NCBI GenBank assembly: GCA_023145555.1
Contig: JAGLDO010000098.1
Coordinates: forward strand, 1 to 8,845
Length of the DNA: 8,845 bases
Origin: Bacteroidales bacterium
GTDB lineage: Bacteria; Bacteroidota; Bacteroidia; Bacteroidales; B39-G9
Direction of reading: 5' to 3'
Made by a program: the position numbers and the translations under genes. The notes beneath the pieces are model-generated. The model was not told where the DNA came from. It saw only the letters and a list, made by a program, of their open reading frames with translations, and did no database searches. Positions 1 to 5,672 of this stretch are shown here, in pieces. The first letter of the stretch is position 1. Every line of letters starts with the position of its first letter.

Positions 1-56
1 ATAACACCAATTTTAGGCTATTCAACCGGTTATGTTTAATGATAAAACAAACCATA

Positions 57-110
57 GTCATGTTGAACTCGTTTCAACATCTAAAGATTCTGAAAGAAGT
101 ACGGAATGAC
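57..110. repeat. 54-base imperfect palindrome (intergenic repeat-like element)
   Basis: The element is symmetric about position 83.5 with no gaps. GTCAT (57-61) pairs with ATGAC (106-110) and ATCT (79-82) with AGAT (85-88), and about 18 of 27 positions are Watson-Crick pairs plus two G-T pairs. The left half can also fold alone: TGTTGAA (61-67) with TTCAACA (73-79) around a 5-base loop. It therefore can form one long hairpin or two side-by-side hairpins. It resembles palindromic intergenic repeats I recall from other Bacteroidota genomes (TTGAACT-type arms with ATCT/AGAT at the centre); that match is from memory. It lies about 130 bases past the end of the AIM24-family gene, so it may also stop or stabilise that transcript. 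Confidence 0.6.
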
Positions 111-166
111 TGCCTTAGATCGTATTGATTAAAAGCCTAATTCAATCTTTTAATTTTAAATTAACA

Positions 167-222
167 ATAATGACAATTTAATGACCATCAATGACTATCA
201 ATAACAATTTATCAACTATTGA
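167..222. repeat. Degenerate ~10-base tandem repeats
   Basis: Consecutive decamers ATGACCATCA (181-190) and ATGACTATCA (191-200) differ by one base. They are flanked by weaker copies (AATGACAATTTA before; ATAACAATTT and ATCAACTATT after). The composition suggests eroded tandem repeats. No open reading frame or clear terminator overlaps them. The rest of 1-243 shows nothing else I can name. Confidence 0.45.
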
Positions 223-243
223 AATAACTCTATCTTAAATTTT

Positions 244-1011
244 TTAATCTTCCAAAAAATTTCCTAAAATTGAGCTTGCTCCTTTGGCAGTATTAGTACT
301 ACGAGGTGAAACAGCTTTAATAAGTTTACGAATTGGCATTGATTGCAACCACACTCTGCCTGTACCCTGAAGTGTAGCAAGAAAAAGTCCTTCGCCTCCA
401 AAAACCATTGACTTTAATCCACCTGCTTTTTGAATATCAAAATTTATATTCTCTTCAAAAGCAACCACACAACCTGTATCAACTCTTAAAGTCTCATTAT
501 TAAGTTGTTTCTCAACAACAGTGCCACCCGCATGAACAAAAGCCATGCCATCGCCCTGAAGTTTTTCCAAAATAAAACCTTCGCCACCAACTAAGCCTGC
601 ACCAAATTTTTTATTAAAAAACATTGACACTTTAGTCCCTAATGCAGCACAAAGAAAACCGTCTTTTTGAACAATTAAAGAACCTTTAGATTTCATTAAA
701 TCAACTGCCATAATTGTTCCGGGATATGGTGCAGAAAATGAAACATGACGTTTCCCTAAACCTCGATTAGTAAAATGTGTTAAGAAAATAGATTCGCCTG
801 TTATCAGTCGCGATCCTGCAGAAAAAAGTTTTCCCATAAATCCTTTATTTGGTTCAGAACCGTCTCCCATCTTTGTCTCAAACTCAATACCTTCTTCCAT
901 ATACATCATTGCTCCGGCTTCTGCAATAACAGTTTCGTTTGGGTCTAATTCAATTTCGACTAACTGAATATCATTTCCCAAAATTTTGTAATCAATTTCG
1001 TGTGATTTCAT
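244..1011 (-). CDS. TIGR00266 / AIM24 family protein
   Basis: This 255-residue protein is full length for the bacterial AIM24 (TIGR00266) family, a beta-rich fold related to the tryptophan RNA-binding attenuator-like superfamily. The precise role of bacterial members is not established; the name comes from a yeast mitochondrial protein. Family-like segments appear in order: AEAGAMMYM near residues 30-38, TGESIF near 71-76, LIVQKDGFLCA near 111-121, and two related glycine-rich strands, GGEGFILEKLQGDG and GGEGLFLATLQGTG, that look like an internal duplication. No signal peptide or membrane segment is visible, so it is probably cytosolic. The ATG start follows an A/T-only stretch without a Shine-Dalgarno sequence, as is usual in Bacteroidota. 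It stands alone on its strand and diverges from the small gene at 1301. A good promoter lies about 115 bases upstream. Confidence 0.88.
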   Translation of the reverse strand: MKSHEIDYKILGNDIQLVEIELDPNETVIAEAGAMMYMEEGIEFETKMGDGSEPNKGFMGKLFSAGSRLITGESIFLTHFTNRGLGKRHVSFSAPYPGTIMAVDLMKSKGSLIVQKDGFLCAALGTKVSMFFNKKFGAGLVGGEGFILEKLQGDGMAFVHAGGTVVEKQLNNETLRVDTGCVVAFEENINFDIQKAGGLKSMVFGGEGLFLATLQGTGRVWLQSMPIRKLIKAVSPRSTNTAKGASSILGNFLED

Positions 1012-1056
1012 ATATTTAAATTTAACTAATTTGTTAATATTCTATGTTTACCTGCT

Positions 1057-1122
1057 GTTCGGAATTTGCAATTCAGAACTAACAAGCTGTATATTAATAC
1101 TTTCGGGTTACAAATCCGAAAG
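1057..1122. repeat. REP-like pair of related hairpins
   Basis: Two hairpins sit about 20 bases apart. Hairpin A (1057-1079) pairs GTTC with GAAC and GAATT with AATTC around a TGC loop, with one internal mismatch. Hairpin B (1100-1122) has a perfect 7-base stem, CTTTCGG with CCGAAAG, around a 9-base loop. The reverse complement of B shares the core TTCGG(A)ATTTG(C/T)AA with A, so the two look like inverted copies of one ancestral unit. This is how REP/BIME elements are built. I recall CGGATTTGTAATCCG-like palindromes as common in Bacteroidota intergenic DNA. The pair lies in the leader of the AIM24-family gene, and hairpin B would be at the very 5' end of its RNA. Confidence 0.6.
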
Positions 1123-1124
1123 AG

Positions 1125-1156
1125 CAAAGTTACACGTTTCAAATTTCTTCCAACAA
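1125..1156 (-). promoter_or_regulatory. Bacteroidota-type promoter for the AIM24-family gene
   Basis: Read on the minus strand, TAACTTTG (1132 to 1125) matches the Bacteroidota -7 consensus TAnnTTTG exactly. Two overlapping choices for the -33 TTG lie upstream at 1156-1154 (21-base spacer) and 1153-1151 (18-base spacer). Transcription would start near 1121, giving a leader of about 110 bases that begins with hairpin B of the repeat pair. Confidence 0.5.
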
Positions 1157-1243
1157 TAAATCAATTAACACATTACTACAAATATATATATTTTTTCTCG
1201 CTGATTTAAAAAACGCTTCATTTTAATAAATAAAAATTGGTAC

Positions 1244-1251
1244 TAATTTTG
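1244..1251 (+). promoter_or_regulatory. Candidate -7 box for the small gene at 1301
   Basis: TAATTTTG matches TAnnTTTG and lies about 50 bases before the start codon. No TTG is found at the expected -33 distance; the nearest TTGG (1237-1240) is far too close. The match may be chance in such AT-rich DNA. Confidence 0.3.
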
Positions 1252-1300
1252 ATAGTATAATATAAACTCGTAAATTATACCGAATCTAAAATTATATATT

Positions 1301-1717
1301 ATGGAAGACAATAATGCTTTTAGAGACAATCTTGACAAACTAATTGAGCTGTTTAAAAAGATTAAAGAAAAATCTAAAGATAAATATATTAATGATATGG
1401 ATAAGTCATTTTTAATGAACTTTGATATGCTGATTAATAATTATGAAATGATTAAAAACAATGTGCCCGATGAAGTGTTAAACGAAATGGGCGAACCAAT
1501 AAAAGAATATATTTCTGAAATGATTGAAAAAATGAAAGCCGAATTAGGTGAGGAATTTAAAGATGATATTGAAACTGTTAATGAAATTATTGAGATTGAA
1601 AACAGTATTGAACAAATTGACAAGTTATTAGAAAACCCAAAACTCTCAGATAATGAAATTAACGAATTGCTTGATAAGAGAAAAAAAATTAAAGTTGAAA
1701 AAAAAGGGAATAAATAA
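1301..1717 (+). CDS. Small charged helical protein, function unknown
   Basis: I do not recognise this 138-residue protein. It is dominated by Glu, Lys, Asp, Asn, Ile and Leu, with almost no Gly, Pro or aromatic residues, and it has no Cys, Trp or His. The pattern predicts nearly continuous amphipathic helix, with coiled-coil-like stretches near residues 70-95 (from EYISEMIEKMKAEL) and 100-135 (IEIENSIEQIDKLL, then a Lys-rich tail). There is no signal peptide or membrane segment. It starts with ATG without a Shine-Dalgarno sequence and ends in a Lys/Gly/Asn tail just before a bidirectional terminator. It is transcribed alone, divergent from the AIM24-family gene and convergent with the pepE homologue. 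A structural or scaffold-like role is possible, but nothing in the context indicates one. The uninterrupted frame with gene-like codon use supports it as real. Confidence 0.72.
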   Translation: MEDNNAFRDNLDKLIELFKKIKEKSKDKYINDMDKSFLMNFDMLINNYEMIKNNVPDEVLNEMGEPIKEYISEMIEKMKAELGEEFKDDIETVNEIIEIENSIEQIDKLLENPKLSDNEINELLDKRKKIKVEKKGNK

Positions 1718-1792
1718 AAGAGCAAAAATACAATCGCAAATAAACATTAAATCTACTCTGAAAAGACCTGACATGTTTGTGCTAACAAAAAA

Positions 1793-1831
1793 TGTTCAAT
1801 TGTTAAATGGTTATTCATCAACAATTGAACA
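1793..1831. terminator. Probable bidirectional terminator between convergent genes
   Basis: A perfect 12-base stem, TGTTCAATTGTT (1793-1804) with AACAATTGAACA (1820-1831), encloses a 15-base loop. Reading the minus strand, the stem is followed at once by TTTTTTGTT, a good U-tract for the pepE-side transcript, which ends about 55 bases earlier at 1887. Reading the plus strand it is followed by the weaker ATTTATTTATTA, about 75 bases after the 1301-1717 gene. Its position between two converging genes fits a shared terminator. The stem is A/T-rich, so its strength is uncertain. Confidence 0.7.
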
Positions 1832-1886
1832 ATTTATTTATTAACTCTACGAACGTTTACAAAATTTTTACCATAATTGAAAAATT

Positions 1887-2594
1887 CTATTTTAATAAAA
1901 AAGAAAAATCATCATTAGAACTTAATTCAATTGGTTGATTAGCATGTTTAAAAATACGGGCATTTCTATTACCAATAAGCTCAAGCTTACCATCCTCAAC
2001 TAACAATATACAACTTTCTCGTAAACCAAGAACATAAGTGTCGGGATTAGCAACAATAAATTCTTCAATTCTTGCTTCGCGTGTTTCTCCGGCATGACCT
2101 TCGGGATTAGCATCAAGATAATGAGGATTTATTTGGAAAGGAATTAAGTTAAAAGCATCAAAACCTTTTGGGTCAACTATTGGCATATCGTTAGTAGTCA
2201 TAATTGTAGGACAAGCAACATTTGAGCCTGCGCTCCAACCAATATAAGGTGTTCCTTTCAAAACTTTGTTTCTGATAGCACCAATTAAATTGTTGTCGTG
2301 CATCATTCTTGATAACTGCCATGTGTTACCGCCTCCTACAACTATTGCTTCAGCATCGTTTACTGCTTTTACAGGGTCGGCAAAATGATGAATTGAAACA
2401 ATGTCGTGTCCTACTTCATTGAAACGATTTTTAACTTTTTCTTCATATTCGTCAAACGAAAATGTAACTGCTGCATATGGAATAAAAAGACATTTTACAG
2501 AATTACCGCCTAAAAATTCTTTAATATTATTTTTAGGATAGTCTAAATATGCTTCGCCGGCATTTGTTGAATTGCTTATTAATAATAGTCTCAT
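1887..2594 (-). CDS. pepE: Peptidase E (alpha-aspartyl dipeptidase), family S51
   Basis: The 235 residues match the usual length of peptidase E (229 in enterobacteria). This cytosolic serine peptidase releases N-terminal aspartate from dipeptides, Asp-X. The nucleophile is Ser121 in GWSAGSN (119-125). Asp136 (TTNDMP) and His158 (NPHYLD) fall one residue after the Ser120/Asp135/His157 triad known from the Salmonella enzyme, so the full triad is present. GGGNTWQL (87-94) is also characteristic. There is no signal peptide. It is the last gene of the minus-strand run, 34 bases after the EEP-fold gene with no clear promoter between, so it is probably co-transcribed, and it is followed by the terminator at 1793-1831. 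The start is an ATG with an A/T-rich leader. Cyanophycinase-like S51 relatives are the main alternative, but the length and triad spacing favour PepE. Confidence 0.92.
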   Translation of the reverse strand: MRLLLISNSTNAGEAYLDYPKNNIKEFLGGNSVKCLFIPYAAVTFSFDEYEEKVKNRFNEVGHDIVSIHHFADPVKAVNDAEAIVVGGGNTWQLSRMMHDNNLIGAIRNKVLKGTPYIGWSAGSNVACPTIMTTNDMPIVDPKGFDAFNLIPFQINPHYLDANPEGHAGETREARIEEFIVANPDTYVLGLRESCILLVEDGKLELIGNRNARIFKHANQPIELSSNDDFSFLLK

Positions 2595-2628
2595 TTGTAT
2601 AATTTTTTATGTTCGATTTATATATTAA

Positions 2629-3726
2629 TTATTCACTAATCTCAAATCTGCACTGAACTGGATAATGGTCTGAATATTTAACTTTGGAAATATAAAAATT
2701 ACTTGCTTTAAAAAATTTATCATAAATTAAATAATCAATACGAAATGCGGGGAATTTTCTATAGTAAGTATTACCAAATCCTGAGCCGCCGGTAACAAAA
2801 GCATCGTTAAAATCATTCCTCATTTTGCGATAAACATAAGAACCCGGAGTGTCGTTAAAATCACCACAAACAATCACAGGATATGGAGATTGTTTAATAT
2901 TATTTGAAATTATTTCTGCCTGATGTGCTCTTTCCTTATATGCAATTCTCAACCTTTTTACTATGTTCTCTGCCCCTTTTATTTTCTCTTTTTCATTATT
3001 TATGTTATCAATAAATTTGTAATCTTCCTTTTGCAGATGTATTGATTGAAGATGGTTATTATAAATTCTTATTGTGTCGTTTTTAATCTTAACATCTGTA
3101 TAAATACAAATATTATTTGTTTGCTTAAACCTAATTTCTCCTTTACCAACTATTGGGTATGATGAAAATGTTACAATACCAAAATGATAAACTCCATGAA
3201 CATGAAAAGTATAAGCATCATGAAAATTATTTGCTTTTTGAAACTTCACTATGGTGTCGAGAGTTGAAAAACTATTTGTCTCATCGTTGTAAAACTCCTG
3301 AAAACACAATATATCAGCATCTTGCGATTTAATATAATCAAACATCTTGTTTCGTGTTTCCTTATTATGCGACCAATTATACAAATCGAATAATCTTACA
3401 TTATAAGACAACAGCTTAAATGTATTTACATTTAATGTTTTATTTGTTGAACTGTTGTTGGGCAATCGGAATTGAAAAAAATTGTTGAAAAAATTCCAGC
3501 CTATTAATATTGTTATTAATGACAAAAGAAAAAGAAATTTTTTTCTAAATATCCAAAAAACCACAAACAAAATATTTGCCAATAAGATGTATTGATAGAG
3601 TAAGCCAAACAAAGGTAAAATCATATTATCCTGAGGACTAATGTATGAAGACAGGTATGAAAGCAATAAAAAAACTATTGAAAGTATATTAAGCCAAAAT
3701 AATATTTTATTTATAAATTTTTTCAA
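2629..3726 (-). CDS. Membrane-anchored endonuclease/exonuclease/phosphatase (EEP) fold hydrolase, TTG start
   Basis: Three hydrophobic segments (about residues 6-28, 35-59 and 63-80) precede an EEP catalytic domain (about 100-365). The metal-dependent phosphoesterase residues are all present: Asn109 in LSYNVRLFD, Glu144 in CFQEF, His225 in YNNHLQ, Asp289 and Asn291 in CGDFNDTP, Asp331 in RIDYLIYD, and Asp353/His354 in SDHYPV. It should be catalytically competent, but the substrate (DNA, RNA, phospholipid or inositol phosphate) cannot be told from the sequence. With three segments, where the domain ends up is ambiguous. The start is TTG: the only upstream in-frame codons are GCA and then a stop, and the next ATG (Met35) would remove the first membrane helix, which is normal for this Bacteroidota subfamily. 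It follows rhomboid B by 56 bases and precedes pepE by 34, suggesting co-transcription. Confidence 0.88.
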   Translation of the reverse strand: MKKFINKILFWLNILSIVFLLLSYLSSYISPQDNMILPLFGLLYQYILLANILFVVFWIFRKKFLFLLSLITILIGWNFFNNFFQFRLPNNSSTNKTLNVNTFKLLSYNVRLFDLYNWSHNKETRNKMFDYIKSQDADILCFQEFYNDETNSFSTLDTIVKFQKANNFHDAYTFHVHGVYHFGIVTFSSYPIVGKGEIRFKQTNNICIYTDVKIKNDTIRIYNNHLQSIHLQKEDYKFIDNINNEKEKIKGAENIVKRLRIAYKERAHQAEIISNNIKQSPYPVIVCGDFNDTPGSYVYRKMRNDFNDAFVTGGSGFGNTYYRKFPAFRIDYLIYDKFFKASNFYISKVKYSDHYPVQCRFEISE

Positions 3727-3782
3727 TGCTTAAATTTTGTAATACGACTCACAAATTAATATATTACAATATTAAATAATTT

Positions 3783-4667
3783 TTATTTCTTATTACTCAT
3801 ATTAAACAAAATTTCTTTTTCTTTTTTGCTTAAGCTATCATATCCTGATTTTGATATTTTCTCAAGAATTTTATTTATTTCTTCTTGTTTGTGGGATTTT
3901 TCCACATTATACTCCATGTCTGTTTTAGGCTTTTTGTAAGTTACTTTCATTTTTTTACGTGGCTTAAAAAAAGCAATAATGCTATCGAAAAAATCTGTAT
4001 AAGCCTTAACAATATCTTTACCTTTTAAATATTGACTAATAAAAAGATAACCATAAAGAGCTCCTCCCAGATGAGCAATATTTCCTCCTGAGTTAGATGA
4101 TGCAACATTTAAAACGGAAAGCAAAACGGTTGCTCCTGCAATATATCTTAACTTAACACGACCTATCAATAATAAATTGATTGTGTAATTAGGCACATAA
4201 AACGAAATTGCAACTACAATTGCAAGTATTGACGCCGAAGCTCCTAACAATATTGCCTGACCAACAACTAATTTATAAGCAGGGAAAATATTATAAGCCA
4301 AAATAAAAAGAAAAGCTCCTGACAAACCTCCTAACAAATAAAGACCAACAAGTTTTTTACCATCTAAATACTCTAAAAATATTTTCCCAAGCCAAAAAAG
4401 CCAAAGCATATTAAAAAGAATGTGCAAAAACCCTTCGTGAAGAAACATATATGTAAACACAGTCCATGGGCGGGTAATTAATTGTGACAAATCGGCAGGA
4501 AGAGCAAGCCACGAAATTACTACATGACTTATTTCGGGTGAATTAAACAAAAAAGCAAATACTTCAACAATCTTAATAAATAAGAAAACTCCAAGATTAA
4601 CATATATTAATCTTGTAAGGGAATTACCTTGTTTAAACGAATGTTTTATTTCATCAACTATGTTCAT
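3783..4667 (-). CDS. Rhomboid-family intramembrane serine protease B, with cytoplasmic C-terminal tail
   Basis: This 294-residue membrane protein has about six hydrophobic segments and the rhomboid catalytic set. Ser144 in GASAS is the nucleophile and His199 in NIAHLGG its partner. The HEGFLHILFNMLW motif (77-89) supplies the oxyanion-region His82 and Asn86. Rhomboids cut transmembrane helices of other proteins within the bilayer. After the last helix comes a Lys-rich tail (about 235-294) ending in EILEKISKSGYDSLSKKEKE-like sequence; its closing motif resembles the short C-terminal DUF6576 seen on many Bacteroidota rhomboids (recalled, not searched). The ATG start leaves a short cytosolic N-terminus, as expected. 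It lies 177 bases after rhomboid A across a repeat-bearing gap without an evident promoter. Substrates are unknown. Confidence 0.92.
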   Translation of the reverse strand: MNIVDEIKHSFKQGNSLTRLIYVNLGVFLFIKIVEVFAFLFNSPEISHVVISWLALPADLSQLITRPWTVFTYMFLHEGFLHILFNMLWLFWLGKIFLEYLDGKKLVGLYLLGGLSGAFLFILAYNIFPAYKLVVGQAILLGASASILAIVVAISFYVPNYTINLLLIGRVKLRYIAGATVLLSVLNVASSNSGGNIAHLGGALYGYLFISQYLKGKDIVKAYTDFFDSIIAFFKPRKKMKVTYKKPKTDMEYNVEKSHKQEEINKILEKISKSGYDSLSKKEKEILFNMSNKK

Positions 4668-4697
4668 GTTCGAAAAATTTATAATTTACTAATAATA

Positions 4698-4782
4698 AGT
4701 GCCTAAAGTGCCTTGGGTTAAAAACTCTACATTATAATGCCTAAAGTTATGAGTACCTAAAATGCCTTGAATTAGAAACACC
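4698..4782. repeat. Degenerate GTGCCTAAAGTGCC-type repeat between the rhomboid genes
   Basis: Two 30-base copies begin at 4698 (AGTGCCTAAAGTGCCTTGGG...) and 4752 (AGTACCTAAAATGCCTTGAA...), 54 bases apart and differing at about 7 positions. A partial copy (AATGCCTAAAGTTATG) lies between them at 4737-4752. A related inverted fragment (AACTTTAGCACCC) follows at 4801-4813. Similar AAAGTGCC-rich tracts are, from memory, frequent in Bacteroidota intergenic DNA. No promoter or strong hairpin is apparent in 4668-4844. Confidence 0.5.
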
Positions 4783-4844
4783 TTATTATTCATATTTAAA
4801 AACTTTAGCACCCTTTTAAGTACAAATTAGTCGCAATAAATTTA

Positions 4845-5666
4845 TTACAAGGAAGATTTTTTTACTCCCCAATATTTCAACAAAATAAAACCAAAAAGCA
4901 TGCCACCGAGATGAGCAAAGTGAGCAATATTATCGCCGGGTTGATTAATTATTCCGGTATATAACTCAATAAGTCCGTAGCCAATAACAAAATATTTAGC
5001 TTTAATTGGTATTGGCGGAAACAACAACATTAACTGAGAATTAGGATACATCATCCCAAAAGCAAGCAATACACCAAACACAGCTCCCGAAGCACCTATT
5101 GTCGGTATATTCATTTTAAGACTAAGCAATTGGTTTACAAAAATGTTAGCCTGGTTAATAAAATCAGGATTTCCCGGATTATTATACCAAACAGCTAATA
5201 ATTTATCATAAATCTGATCGTAATACTGTGGGAAATATTCACGAACAAAAACCGCCAAACTGTCAGGACTTGGTGTATTTGAAAAAGCAACAGCAGCATC
5301 TTGAATTGATGAAATACTAATCCAACTAACGAACGTATTTAAAGCAGCAGCACCTATGCCTGTAACAAAATAATAAATTAAAAATCGTTTGCTTCCCCAA
5401 GCACTTTCAAGAATTTTTCCAAACATCCACAAAGCATACATATTGAAAAAAATATGGGCAATACCTCCGTGCATAAACATGTGTGTTACAAACTGATATG
5501 GCTGAAAATATTCAGATTTAACATAATACAAACCAAATATTTGGTTTAAATCAACACCCATAGCTTTAAAGGCATAAGTTGCCAAAAAAAACAGAATATT
5601 TATTATTATTATATTTTTTACAACGGGCGGCATGTCAAAAAAGCCTGACCTTCGAAATGCATTCAT
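4845..5666 (-). CDS. Rhomboid-family intramembrane serine protease A, with a 60-residue insertion
   Basis: The 273 residues contain the complete rhomboid active site: Ser193 in GASGAVFG (191-198), His252 in AHFAHLGGMLFG, and the HGGIAHIFFNMYALW motif (66-80) with His71 and Asn75. About six membrane segments are visible. Between the segment ending near 117 and the catalytic-serine helix starting near 190 lies a roughly 60-residue polar stretch (SISSIQDAA to LLSLKMN) with Tyr/Asp/Asn-rich sequence, predicted to sit outside the membrane. Most bacterial rhomboids have a shorter loop there, so it may steer substrate choice. The gene starts only 6 bases after the mutL stop codon and is almost certainly translated from the same mRNA. 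The protease is predicted to be active; its substrates are unknown. Confidence 0.93.
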   Translation of the reverse strand: MNAFRRSGFFDMPPVVKNIIIINILFFLATYAFKAMGVDLNQIFGLYYVKSEYFQPYQFVTHMFMHGGIAHIFFNMYALWMFGKILESAWGSKRFLIYYFVTGIGAAALNTFVSWISISSIQDAAVAFSNTPSPDSLAVFVREYFPQYYDQIYDKLLAVWYNNPGNPDFINQANIFVNQLLSLKMNIPTIGASGAVFGVLLAFGMMYPNSQLMLLFPPIPIKAKYFVIGYGLIELYTGIINQPGDNIAHFAHLGGMLFGFILLKYWGVKKSSL

Positions 5667-5672
5667 AGTAAT

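Noticed and set aside
1100..1122. Riboswitch or attenuator upstream of the AIM24-family gene
   Set aside because: There is only a simple stem-loop without the conserved junctions of a known riboswitch, and its similarity to the neighbouring palindrome fits a REP-like element better.
1441..1725. 94-codon minus-strand frame
   Set aside because: It lies opposite the 1301-1717 gene. Its Ser/Ile/Phe-rich translation is the expected antisense product of Glu/Lys/Asn-rich codons.
1653..1844. 63-codon plus-strand frame
   Set aside because: It begins inside the 1301-1717 gene in another frame and runs through the terminator stem; no family features.
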